From positions 1 to 62,022 of the forward strand of contig CAWIUB010000031.1 of NCBI GenBank assembly GCA_963839175.1: 62,022 bases of DNA. Reading direction: 5' to 3'. Positions 44,799 to 52,572 of this stretch are shown in pieces. Origin of the DNA: CAWIUB01 sp963839175 (GTDB lineage: Bacteria; Actinomycetota; Actinomycetes; Mycobacteriales; Jatrophihabitantaceae). A program made the position numbers and the translations under genes. Under the pieces are notes generated by a model. That model did not search any database and was not told the DNA's origin. It saw only the letters and a list, made by a program, of their open reading frames with translations. How positions within the stretch are numbered: the stretch's first letter is position 1; the number at the start of each line of letters is the position of its first letter.

Positions 44799-46061
44799 GT
44801 GAATCAGCCAAGGTCGACAGGCAAGCCGTTTGCGATCCCGAAGCAGGCGGTGGTGGAAGCGTTCAGGAAAGTGAGGGCGAACCAGGGTGGACCGGGGGTG
44901 GATGGGTGCACGATCGAGGAGTACGAAGCCGATCTGCGGAACAACTTGTATGTGACGTGGAACAGGCTTTCCTCAGGGTCGTATTTCCCTCCTCCGGTCA
45001 AGGCTGTCGAGGTGCCGAAGCCGCACGGCGGTGGGGTCAGATTGTTGGGGGTGCCGACGGTCGCGGATCGGGTCGCCCAGACGGTGGTGGCCATGGAGTT
45101 GGAGAAGGTCGTGGAACCGAAGTTCCACCCCAGCTCCTATGGGTATCGCCCGGGGCGGTCCGCATTGGATGCGGTCGCGGCATGCCGGGAACGGTGTTTC
45201 ACACATCCGTGGGTACTGGATTGTGATATCGCTGGATTCTTCGACAACGTTCCGCATGATCTCATCGTCAAAGCGGTCGAGGCGAATACCAACCTGAAAT
45301 GGGTCGTGCTGTATGTGAGACGGTGGCTCAAAGCACCGATACAGCGCGAGGACGGAACCCTGGAGCAGCGGGATCGGGGAACCCCGCAAGGGTCGGCGAT
45401 TTCACCGTTGCTCGCTAATCTCTTTCTCCACTATGCGTTCGACGGGTGGATGGCTCGGGAGTTCCCGAGTCTGCCGTTCGAGCGGTACTGCGATGACATC
45501 GTGGTGCATTGTTTCAGTGAGAAGCAGACCCGGCATGTGGGTCGGCGGATCGCTGCCAGGCTGGGCGGACTCGGGCTGCAACTGCATCCTGACAAGACGC
45601 GGATCGTCTACTGCCAGCAGGACGGGCGAGAAGACTCCTACGAGCACACCTCGTTCACGTTCCTGGGCTACACGTTCCGTAAACGCACGGCACAGGGTGC
45701 GGGCGGGCATCTGTTCAATGGATTCCTGCCTGCCGTCAGCAAAGACGCGACGAGGAAGATGAGTCGCGCGTTACGCAGCTGGCGGCTGCACCGGTGGACC
45801 ACGCTGTCACTGGACGAACTCGCGGCATGGGTCAATAGGGTCGTGCCCGGGTGGCTCAATTATTACGGCCGGTTCTACGGGTCGGCGTTGGAGCCTCTTC
45901 TATACCGGATCAATGCCTACATTCTGCGGTGGGCACGCAAGAAATACAAACGGCTACGGTCGTTCAAGAAAGCCCTTGCGTGGTGGACAGGAGTCACGAA
46001 ACGTGACCCCGCACTATTCACGCACTGGAAATGGACGACCACGTTCTGGATGACTGGATGA
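44799..46061 (+). CDS. ltrA: Group II intron reverse transcriptase/maturase (intron C)
   Basis: The 420-residue protein has the RT palm and fingers (VRANQGGPGVDGCTIEEYEA, GVRLLGVPTVADRVAQTVVA, SYGYRPGRSALDAVAACRER, WVLDCDIAGFFDNVPHDLIV, GTPQGSAISPLLANLFLHYA). The catalytic YCDD is in RYCDDIVVHCF. The thumb and maturase domain X follow (LNYYGRFYGSALEPLLYRIN, KRLRSFKKALAWW). No HNH endonuclease is present. It would splice and mobilise intron C and perhaps relatives. It is full length and lies in domain IV, 6 bases before domain V starts. Confidence 0.92.
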   Translation: MNQPRSTGKPFAIPKQAVVEAFRKVRANQGGPGVDGCTIEEYEADLRNNLYVTWNRLSSGSYFPPPVKAVEVPKPHGGGVRLLGVPTVADRVAQTVVAMELEKVVEPKFHPSSYGYRPGRSALDAVAACRERCFTHPWVLDCDIAGFFDNVPHDLIVKAVEANTNLKWVVLYVRRWLKAPIQREDGTLEQRDRGTPQGSAISPLLANLFLHYAFDGWMAREFPSLPFERYCDDIVVHCFSEKQTRHVGRRIAARLGGLGLQLHPDKTRIVYCQQDGREDSYEHTSFTFLGYTFRKRTAQGAGGHLFNGFLPAVSKDATRKMSRALRSWRLHRWTTLSLDELAAWVNRVVPGWLNYYGRFYGSALEPLLYRINAYILRWARKKYKRLRSFKKALAWWTGVTKRDPALFTHWKWTTTFWMTG

Positions 46062-46068
46062 GAAGAGC

Positions 46069-47438
46069 CGTGTGAGCCCAGGGCCTCGGCAAAGTCGTGA
46101 TCTTGGGCGTGTCGTGGGGTGACACGCCGGTGAGGGTGTAGAAGCGGTGCGGCACGGCGCGCGCTGGTGATCATGAAGGTTCTCGACGCCATCGTGATGA
46201 CCGGAGCGTGTGCCGTGCCTGCGTGTGTATCTTCGCTGATCCCGTCCGTTGTTGGCCAGCCCGTTCAGCGTGTCCTGGGTGCTGGTGATGTCCCGGCGGA
46301 TCTGCTGATGGCACTGTCCGGCGTTGTCGATCCGCGGGCCCGGCGCGGGGTTCGCCACCGGCTCGCGGTGATCTTGGGGATCGGGGTGTGCGCGGTGCTG
46401 GCGGGGGCTCGCTCGTTCACCGCGATCTCCGAGTGGGCCCGTGAGCTCAGCCCGGCGGTCCGGGTCCGGCTCGGTATCGGGCGGGTGGCGCCGAGCGAGA
46501 GCGCGATCCGCCGCACGCTTCAGCGGGTCGATCCCGCCATCCTGGACCGGGCGGTGTCGGGTTGGCTTGCTGCCACGGTCGCCGAGCCTGGCCCGAGGTG
46601 GCGGGCGATCGCGGTGGACGGCAAGACCGCCCGTGGTGCGCGCACCGGTGAGGGGCGGGCGGTGCACCTGCTCGCCGCCCTCGAGCACGGTGACGGGACG
46701 GTGCTCGGGCAGTGCGTGGTGGACGGGAAGACCAACGAGATCACCGCGTTCGCGCCGTTGCTGGACAGTGTCGACATCACCGCAGCGGTCGTGACCGCGG
46801 ATGCGATGCACACCCAGCGCGAGCACGCCGAGTACCTGCACGGGCGTGGCGCGCACTACGTGTTCATCGTGAAGGGCAACCAGCCCAGCCTGTATCAGCA
46901 GCTCGAGACCCTGCCCTGGCGTGACATCCCGGCCGTGGACCTCACCGCAGGCAAGGGCCACGGGCGGGTCGAGTCCCGCACCGTCAAGATCACCGCAGTC
47001 GGCGTCGGGATCGGCTTCCCGCACGCCCGCCTCGCGATCCAGATCACCCGCCGCCGCCGCCCGCTGACCGCACGCCGATGGCACAGCGAGATCGTCTACG
47101 CGATCACCGACCTCGACCAGGACCAGATCCGGCCCGACGAACTAGCCGACATCATCCGCGGGCACTGGAGCATCGAGAACAGGCTGCACTGGATCCGTGA
47201 CGTCACCTTCGCCGAGGACCTGTCTCAGATCCGCGTCGGCCACGGCCCCGCCGTGATGGCAGTCTTGCGCAACCTGGCCATCAGCATCCACCGCCGTCAC
47301 GGCGCCACCAACATCGCCGCCGCCACCCGCCGAGTCGCACGACATCCCAGCCGAGTGCTACCCCTGCTGCTATAAGCCGGGATCAACACGACTCAGATAA
47401 CGACCAGATCAACTTTGCCGAGGCCCTGCGTGTGAGCC
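46069..47438 (+). mobile_element. ISAs1-family insertion sequence inside domain V of intron C
   Basis: The element spans 46079-47428 (1350 bp). Its ends are perfect inverted repeats opening CAGGGCCTCGGCAAAGT. The 10-bp duplication CGTGTGAGCC lies at 46069-46078 and 47429-47438. It splits the domain V stem: GAGCCGTGTGAGCC before it and GAGAGGTTCACGCACGG after it. Confidence 0.95.
46215..47375 (+). CDS. ISAs1-family transposase
   Basis: From GTG 46215 (GGAG upstream) the 386-residue protein reads PACVSSLIPSVV, an N-terminal domain, then AIAVDGKTARGAR (first Asp), VVTADAMHTQREHAEYL (second Asp), YVFIVKGNQPSLYQQLETL and HWSIENRLHWIRDVTFAEDL (Glu). These are the hallmarks of the ISAs1/H-repeat group. 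Longer starts at 46167 or 46173 are open but lack a binding site. It is intact. Confidence 0.92.
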   Translation: MPACVSSLIPSVVGQPVQRVLGAGDVPADLLMALSGVVDPRARRGVRHRLAVILGIGVCAVLAGARSFTAISEWARELSPAVRVRLGIGRVAPSESAIRRTLQRVDPAILDRAVSGWLAATVAEPGPRWRAIAVDGKTARGARTGEGRAVHLLAALEHGDGTVLGQCVVDGKTNEITAFAPLLDSVDITAAVVTADAMHTQREHAEYLHGRGAHYVFIVKGNQPSLYQQLETLPWRDIPAVDLTAGKGHGRVESRTVKITAVGVGIGFPHARLAIQITRRRRPLTARRWHSEIVYAITDLDQDQIRPDELADIIRGHWSIENRLHWIRDVTFAEDLSQIRVGHGPAVMAVLRNLAISIHRRHGATNIAAATRRVARHPSRVLPLLL

Positions 47439-47498
47439 GAGAGGTTCACGCACGGATCTGTGGGAGCCGGCGGGTGAGATCCCCGTCGGCTACCCGAC

Positions 47499-47594
47499 CG
47501 GATGTCGGCAGGCAGTTACTTCCCGCCACCGGTGCAGGCGGTGCAGATAGCCAAGCCGCACGGCACGGGCACCAGAATGCTCGGGGTGCCGACG
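47499..47594 (+). pseudogene. Intron B reverse transcriptase, piece 2
   Basis: In frame with piece 1 this reads RMSAGSYFPPPVQAVQIAKP, HGTGTRMLGVPT, then hits TAG inside the inserted recombinase element. It parallels SSGSYFPPPVKAVEVPKPHG in intron C's protein. Confidence 0.85.
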
Positions 47595-47628
47595 GAAGCG
47601 GCATAGTGCCGCGTCGTCCAGGGATCCT

Positions 47629-47865
47629 TTGGGATCGCTGGAGGTCACGCATCCGTTCCATCCGCTGTTCGGGCAGCGTCTGGAGGTCTTGTATGTCAAG
47701 CGCCGCGGCGATGCGGTGGTGTTTATCTGCTCCGGTGGGGTGAGCGGGCAGATCACCCTGCCGGAGGCGTGGACGGACCGTGGTGAGGCGCCGGCGAGGT
47801 ATCGGCTTTCGGCTGAGGGGCTGGGTGCGCTCGACACGCTGACCCGCGCGATTCAGGGTCGTTGA
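47629..47865 (+). CDS. DUF5372-like small protein
   Basis: A 78-residue frame reads VTHPFHPLFGQRLEVLYVKR, VVFICSGGVSGQITLPEAWT and YRLSAEGLGALDTL. The THPFHPLFG opening and LP-AWTD motif are the DUF5372 signature as I recall it; these genes neighbour recombinases. The start is unclear (TTG 47629). Probably the first gene of the recombinase operon; role unknown. Confidence 0.6.
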   Translation: MGSLEVTHPFHPLFGQRLEVLYVKRRGDAVVFICSGGVSGQITLPEAWTDRGEAPARYRLSAEGLGALDTLTRAIQGR

Positions 47866-47884
47866 TCACGATGACTGGCATAAT

Positions 47885-47907
47885 CTTGTGTGATGGGAAA
47901 ACACAAG
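47885..47907. promoter_or_regulatory. Palindrome spanning the DUF6788 start codon
   Basis: CTTGTGT and ACACAAG are perfect 7-bp arms with a 9-bp centre that contains the ATG at 47893. It could be an operator or an mRNA hairpin controlling translation. Confidence 0.5.
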
Positions 47908-48246
47908 AACGACGATCTGACGGTGGTGTCGACGCGGCGGTTGTTGGCCCGCCGGCGCGCGGTCGCGGCCGGTCTCGGCGACGTGGAGCGGGTGCTGGCC
48001 GGGTCGCTGGTGGAGCAGACCCGGCGCTGCGGCAAGCGCGACTGCCGGTGCGCCGACGGGCAGCCGCACGGCCCGTACTCCTACTTCAGCCCGCGCCCGC
48101 ACGGCCGCGGCCGGCTGCGGTACGTGCCGCCGGCGTTGGCCGACGTGGTGAGCCGCTACCTGCACCGGCACGGCGAGATCGACACCGCGCTGGCGGAGAT
48201 CTCGGCGATCAACGCCGAGTTGCTGGCCCGGCGAGAGCTGAGCTGA
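47893..48246 (+). CDS. DUF6788 small Cys/His protein of the recombinase element
   Basis: The 117-residue product has an N-terminal helix (TRRLLARRRAVAAGLGDV), RRCGKRDCRCADGQPHGPYS, and a helical C-terminus (VVSRYLHRHGEIDTALAEIS). CGKRDCRC followed by PHGPY matches the DUF6788 proteins of two IS families here. It lies between DUF5372 and the recombinase in one operon. Confidence 0.8.
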   Translation: MGKHKNDDLTVVSTRRLLARRRAVAAGLGDVERVLAGSLVEQTRRCGKRDCRCADGQPHGPYSYFSPRPHGRGRLRYVPPALADVVSRYLHRHGEIDTALAEISAINAELLARRELS

Positions 48247-48337
48247 ATGGCCAGCGCCGTGGTGCTGGCCGGCCCGGCGCGGGTCGAGGCGGTGGCGGTG
48301 CTGGCCAACATGACGGTCGCGGCGCTCGGAGGTGCCC

Positions 48338-50389
48338 GTGAACAGCGAACACAAGATCACCAGCAGTCACCGGGACCGAACCGCGGTGATCTACCTGCGG
48401 CAGTCCTCGATGGCCCAGGTCCGCGAACACACCGAGTCCACTGCCCGCCAGTACGGGCTGGCCGAGGAGGCGGTGCGGCTGGGCTGGGCCCGGGCCGACG
48501 TGCTGGTGATCGACACCGACCTGGGTGTCTCGGGCCGGTGGGGCGTGGCCCGGGCCGGGTTCACCGAGCTGGTGGGCAGGGTGTGCTCGGGCGAGGTCGG
48601 CGCGATCTTCGGGATGGAGATCTCCCGGCTGGCCCGATCCAACGCCGAGGTGGCCCGGCTGATGGAGTTCGCGTCGATCACCCAGACGCTGCTGATCGAC
48701 GCCGACGGCGTCTACGACCCCCGCGATGTCAACGACCGGATGCTGCTGGGGATGAAGTCCACCCTCGGCGAGGTGGAACTGCACGTGATGGCGCAGCGGC
48801 TGCAGGCCAGCAAGAAGGCCGCCGCCGCCCGCGGCGAGCTGCGCACCCCGCTGCCGGTCGGCTACCTGCACGACGACGCCGGCGAGGTCGTGATCGACCC
48901 CGACGCCGAGGTCCAGGCCGCGATTGGTGACCTGTTCACCGCGTTCGCATCCTGCGGCTCGGCCTACGGCGTGGTCGCCGCGTTCACCGGCCGCCGCTTC
49001 CCGCTGCGCGCCTACGGCGGCGCCTGGGCCGGACAACTGCGCTGGGGCGCGCTCACCCACGCCCGCGTGCTCGGCGTGCTGCGCAACCCGTGCTACGCCG
49101 GGGCCTACGTGCACGGCCGTTACGCCTCGCGCCGCCGGGTCGAGCCCGACGGCACCGTGCGCACCGGGCTGGTCGAGCGGCCGCGCACCGAGTGGCCTGT
49201 GCTGCTCACCGAGCATCACGAGGGCTACCTCAGCTGGGCCGACTACCTGGCCAACGAGGCGAAGCTCGCCGCGAACCGGACCAACGCCGGTGCCCGCCCG
49301 CCACGGGAAGGGTCAGCCCTGTGTCAGGGAATCATCGGCTGCGGCAGCTGCGGCAAACCGATGCGCACCAACTACCACACCGATCAACGCCCGTCTTATG
49401 AATGCAGCTCCCGCGCCGACCGGCTGACCACGCCGACCTGCCGCAGCGTCGTCGCGGCCACCGTCGACGACGCGGTCGCGGCCGCGCTGCTCGAGGTCCT
49501 CACCCCCGAGCAGATCGCCCTGGCCCTGTCGGCCGCTGACCAGGTCGCCGACCGGCACCAGCGGGTCAGCCGCGCCGCGGAACTCGCCGTTGACCGCGCC
49601 CGCCACGAGGCCGACCGGGCCGAACGTGCCTTCCACGCGGTCGAGCCGGAGAACCGGATGGTGGCCCGCAGTCTGGAGTCCCGGTGGGAGGCCCGGCTCG
49701 TCGCGGTAGCCGAGGCCGAGCAGGCGCTGGCCGCCGCGCACGACAGCCTGCCGCCGCTGCCCAGCCGCACTGATCTGGAACGGCTCGCCGCGGACCTGCC
49801 CGAGCTCTGGCACGCGCCCACCACCAGCAACAAGGACCGCAAACGGCTGCTGCGCACCCTGATCGCCGACATCACCCTGCGCCCGCAGACCAGCCCGAAC
49901 CAGGTCCGGATAGGGATCCGCTGGCACACCGGCGCCACCGACGAACTCTGCGCGGACCGCGTCATGCACCCCGGCACGGCCAAGCGGACCGTGCCCCAAG
50001 CCGTGCACGTCATCGCGCAACTCGGCCCCACCATGACCAACCACGAACTGGTCGAGCACCTCAACACCGCCAGGCTGCGCACCGGCATGGGCCGTGCCTT
50101 CGACGTCGCCGCGGTGCAGTGGGTCCGCTACGCCTACAAGATCCCATCCCCGGACTGCTACGCCGCCGGGGAGATCGGCGTCGCCGACGCCGCAACCCGG
50201 CTCGGCTGCAGCACCGGCATCGTCTACTACTGGATCGAGACCGCACAACTCGACGCTCGCCGCGGCTCGGGAAACCGGCTGTGCATCACCTGGACTCCGA
50301 CCATCGAGGCAGCCTGCCGACGACGGATCGCCGAGTCGGCCCACCTCAAGACCGCGGCCCGTCGCGCCCTCGCCACCGCCACCAGTTGA
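48338..50389 (+). CDS. Large serine recombinase with C-terminal HTH extension
   Basis: The roughly 683-residue protein has a resolvase-type catalytic domain (VIYLRQSSMAQVREHTESTA with the nucleophilic Ser; IFGMEISRLARSNAEVARLM), a recombinase domain (VLRNPCYAGAYVHGRYASRR), a zinc ribbon (GIIGCGSCGKPMRT) and a coiled coil (HEADRAERAFHAVEPENR). A further 150 residues with helix-turn-helix features close it (GVADAATRLGCSTGIVYYWI). It would cut and join the element ends site-specifically. GTG 48338 has GGAGG at 48328-48332. It is intact. Confidence 0.9.
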   Translation: MNSEHKITSSHRDRTAVIYLRQSSMAQVREHTESTARQYGLAEEAVRLGWARADVLVIDTDLGVSGRWGVARAGFTELVGRVCSGEVGAIFGMEISRLARSNAEVARLMEFASITQTLLIDADGVYDPRDVNDRMLLGMKSTLGEVELHVMAQRLQASKKAAAARGELRTPLPVGYLHDDAGEVVIDPDAEVQAAIGDLFTAFASCGSAYGVVAAFTGRRFPLRAYGGAWAGQLRWGALTHARVLGVLRNPCYAGAYVHGRYASRRRVEPDGTVRTGLVERPRTEWPVLLTEHHEGYLSWADYLANEAKLAANRTNAGARPPREGSALCQGIIGCGSCGKPMRTNYHTDQRPSYECSSRADRLTTPTCRSVVAATVDDAVAAALLEVLTPEQIALALSAADQVADRHQRVSRAAELAVDRARHEADRAERAFHAVEPENRMVARSLESRWEARLVAVAEAEQALAAAHDSLPPLPSRTDLERLAADLPELWHAPTTSNKDRKRLLRTLIADITLRPQTSPNQVRIGIRWHTGATDELCADRVMHPGTAKRTVPQAVHVIAQLGPTMTNHELVEHLNTARLRTGMGRAFDVAAVQWVRYAYKIPSPDCYAAGEIGVADAATRLGCSTGIVYYWIETAQLDARRGSGNRLCITWTPTIEAACRRRIAESAHLKTAARRALATATS

Positions 50390-50524
50390 TCTCACCAGAA
50401 ACCGTCGGTGCCGTGCCCCATCCTGACGGCGACCGAGTCACGCGCTCGCAAATGCCAGCACCACGTCGCACATCCCTAAACGCGTCAGCAGGAGGAGCAG
50501 TATGAAACCACCATCCCGAACACG

Positions 50525-50675
50525 GCCGACCGGGTGGCGCAGACTGCGGCGGCGATGATGCTGGAAGAACGGCTGGAGCCGATCTTCCATCCCGACAGTT
50601 ACGGCTACCGTCTGCGGCGAAGTGCCCACGACGCGGTGGCCGTGACTCGCAAGCGGTGTTGGGACAAGGACTGGG
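50525..50675 (+). pseudogene. Intron B reverse transcriptase, piece 3
   Basis: The frame ADRVAQTAAAMMLEERLEPI, FHPDSYGYRLRRSAHDAVAV, TRKRCWDKDW continues B's RT and parallels ADRVAQTVVAMELEKVVEPK of intron C. It stops where intron D starts, in the codon expected to be Val. The rest of B's RT is lost. Confidence 0.85.
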
Positions 50676-51044
50676 GAGCGCCGGGATAAACCGGCTTAGA
50701 GAAGGGACATGGAAACGTCCTACATCGAAGGACTAGCGATCCACGGTGACCTCGAGTCATGCGTCGGCGCCCGTGAGGACGCAGGCGAAGCGTTGACAGA
50801 GGAAGACGTAGGCCGGGTCATTGAGCCGCGAAATCAACTCTCCGGGGTGCCGACGCCGTCCCAGTGGTCGGAAGGCAACATCGCAGGGCCGCGGTATCGC
50901 GAGCTGCCAGCGGACCCCGCGCGGTCAGAGAGCCTGCGCATGCGTTGAGTCTCTAAGCACGAGAACCGGGAGATCCCACGGTTGCCCGCCACGCGGTGAT
51001 GGCAGGGCGGGCCGCTCGGGGAAGGCGAAAGCCGCACGCCCGAG

Positions 51045-51841
51045 ATGAACGACCGTGGGAAGTCTGACAGCCGTGTAGTACCTGTGAAGCGGGCGAACAA
51101 CACCGGGCGACCGGTGGCGGAGCCGGTGGAGGAAAGACGGCTGGCCAAGGGGAACACGGACCAGCAAAACGCGTCGCGGACCCTGAGCCGTGATGTCGAC
51201 GCGTCAAGTGCGCTGGAACGTGTGCGCCAAGCTGCACGAAAGGACAGGAACGCGCGGTTCACCGCGCTGCTGCACCACGTCACCGTCGACCGGCTCCGCA
51301 GGGCCTACCGGGCGATCAACCCGAAGGCCGCGACGGGGGTGGACGGGGTGACGTGGGGAGCCTACGGGCAGGACCTGGAGGCCAACCTTCAGGACCTGCA
51401 CGCCAGGGTCCATCGCGGCGCCTACCGGGCGAAGCCATCGCGGAGGGCGTACATCGCCAAGGCGGACGGGCGGGCTCGCCCGCTCGGCATCGCCGCCGTG
51501 GAGGACAAGATCCTCCAGCGGGCGGTCGTCGAGGTGCTGAACGCAATCTACGAGGTGGACTTCGTCGGCTTCTCTTATGGGTTCCGGCCAGGGCGTAGCC
51601 CGCACCAGGCGCTCGATGCGCTGGCGGTCGGGATCGACAAGAAGAAGGTGAACTGGATACTCGACGCGGACATCCGTGGCTTCTACGACGCCATCGACCA
51701 CGGGTGGATGCGCACGTTCGTCGAGCATCGGATCGCGGACAAGCGGGTCCTGCGGCTCATCCAGAAATGGCTGAACGCGGGAGTGATCGAGGACGGGTCG
51801 TGGTCGGCAAGCGAGGAGGGAGCCCCGCAAGGGGCCACAGT
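51045..51841 (+). pseudogene. Intron D reverse transcriptase, first part
   Basis: The frame reads FTALLHHVTVDRLRRAYRAI, ATGVDGVTW, YIAKADGRARPLGIAAVEDK, GFSYGFRPGRSPHQALDALA, NWILDADIRGFYDAIDHGWM and ends SEEGAPQGATV. Here a 23-bp terminal repeat of the recombinase element breaks the conserved QG-SPLLAN block. The rest is at 54108. It is of the same type as the RT at 41848. Confidence 0.88.
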
Positions 51842-51932
51842 GACTCCTCCAACGCAGTTGGCAACTTCTGTTTCGACGTATCGCTGAGCTACCGCCGACT
51901 TGAACTGCCGCGGCGCGTTACTGAGGCCGGTT

Positions 51933-51963
51933 GACATGTCGAGTAGTACTTTAGTGACATGTC
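51933..51963 (+). promoter_or_regulatory. TTGACA box with two GACATGTC sites before the HTH gene
   Basis: TTGACA at 51932-51937 is a good -35 hexamer. It overlaps a self-complementary GACATGTC, and a second GACATGTC contains the ATG of the HTH gene at 51959. Two such sites across promoter and start suggest autoregulation. Confidence 0.5.
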
Positions 51964-52318
51964 TCGGGGTGGGTCTGCTGGCCGTGCTCGCGCGCCTGGT
52001 GATGTGCTCGCCGAGCGTGTCAATGCAGCTGCGGATCTGCTGGATGTGGGTGTGTCGGCGGCGGATGCCGCGCGGGAGCTGGCCAGTCGGTTCGGCTGTT
52101 CGCCCCGGCAGGCGCACCGTTACGTGCAGCGCGCTGGCCGGTCCGGTCATGTGCAGGTGCCAGCCCCGGCCGCGGTGTTCACTGTCAAGCTGCCGATGCC
52201 ACTTATCGCGCGGGTCCGGACGCATGCCGCCGCGTCGGGCCGCACACTGTCCGCGGTGGTCGGCCAGGCGTTGGAGGAGTTCCTGGCGCGGGCGCGCAGA
52301 GACCATCCGCGCCGGTGA
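51959..52318 (+). CDS. HTH/ribbon-type DNA-binding protein of the recombinase element
   Basis: The 119-residue product has an N-terminal helix-turn-helix pattern (LDVGVSAADAARELASRFGC, SPRQAHRYVQRAG) and a C-terminal ribbon-helix-helix-like part (FTVKLPMPLIARVRTHAAAS, GRTLSAVVGQALEEFLAR). It probably binds the two GACATGTC sites at its own start or the element ends. It is the first gene of the operon. Confidence 0.7.
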   Translation: MSRGGSAGRARAPGDVLAERVNAAADLLDVGVSAADAARELASRFGCSPRQAHRYVQRAGRSGHVQVPAPAAVFTVKLPMPLIARVRTHAAASGRTLSAVVGQALEEFLARARRDHPRR

Positions 52319-52572
52319 GTGGGCGGGTGGTCGAGACCGAGTTCGTCTTCGATCGCCTGCAGGCCGCGGAATTGTCGGCGGCCTACCGCATCCTTGTCCC
52401 CGAACGACCGTCGCGCTGCGTGCGCGTTGGTCAGGAAGTGAGCCGTGCCGATGAGCAACGCAGCGATCTATGCCCGGGTCTCCTCGGCCCGGCAGAAGGA
52501 GGCCGAGACGATCGGATCGCAGACCGCGGCGCTGCGCGCGCACGCCGAACAACTGGGTCTGGACGTGCCTGA
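52315..52572 (+). CDS. Small overlapping frame before the recombinase
   Basis: From GTG 52315, overlapping the HTH gene stop (GTGA), the frame reads VVETEFVFDRLQAAELSAAY, RILVPERPSRCVRVGQEVS. It then runs out of frame through the recombinase start. The first 45 residues look protein-like, so a short leader protein coupled to the recombinase is plausible. Low certainty. Confidence 0.4.
   Translation: MSGRVVETEFVFDRLQAAELSAAYRILVPERPSRCVRVGQEVSRADEQRSDLCPGLLGPAEGGRDDRIADRGAARARRTTGSGRA

Larger units (their letters stand above)
42893..47498 (+). mobile_element. Group II intron C, inserted in phase 0 in intron B's RT gene
   Basis: The 5' end is GTGCG at 42893 and the 3' end is AC at 47497-47498 after the domain VI hairpin (GGAGCCGGCGGG / CCCGTCGGCTACCCGAC). 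Without its two IS passengers it is about 1.9 kb. It holds a complete RT gene (44799-46061). ISL3 copy 3 sits in the 5' RNA part and ISAs1 sits in domain V. Removing C restores the host frame: IWN then RMSAGSYFPPPVQ. Confidence 0.85.
47595..50524 (+). mobile_element. DUF5372-DUF6788-serine recombinase element inside intron B's RT gene
   Basis: The element is defined by the break in RT coding between GVPT (47594) and ADRVAQ (50525); both junctions share ACG. Boundaries are good to about 10 bases. It is about 2.9 kb and carries three genes on one strand. No terminal inverted repeats were found, as expected of a site-specific serine-recombinase element. Confidence 0.7.
40922..50675 (+). mobile_element. 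Outer group II intron B, torn apart by four insertions
   Basis: The 5' end is placed at GTGCG 40922. Sequence to 41478 parallels the 5' RNA of intron C (for example CTGCGTTGGCTGAAGACCG at 41059-41077 and again at 43021-43039). Its reverse-transcriptase gene is found in three pieces at 42716-42892, 47499-47594 and 50525-50675. Interrupting blocks are intron A (41479-42660), intron C (42893-47498), a serine-recombinase element (about 47595-50524) and intron D (from 50676). The 3' part of B is missing. The 5' boundary is less sure than the internal junctions. Confidence 0.7.

Noticed and set aside
44799..46061. A defence-type (DRT/Abi/retron) reverse transcriptase
   Set aside because: Group II 5' RNA, domain V/VI sequences and maturase domain X surround it, and it parallels other intron RTs in the window.
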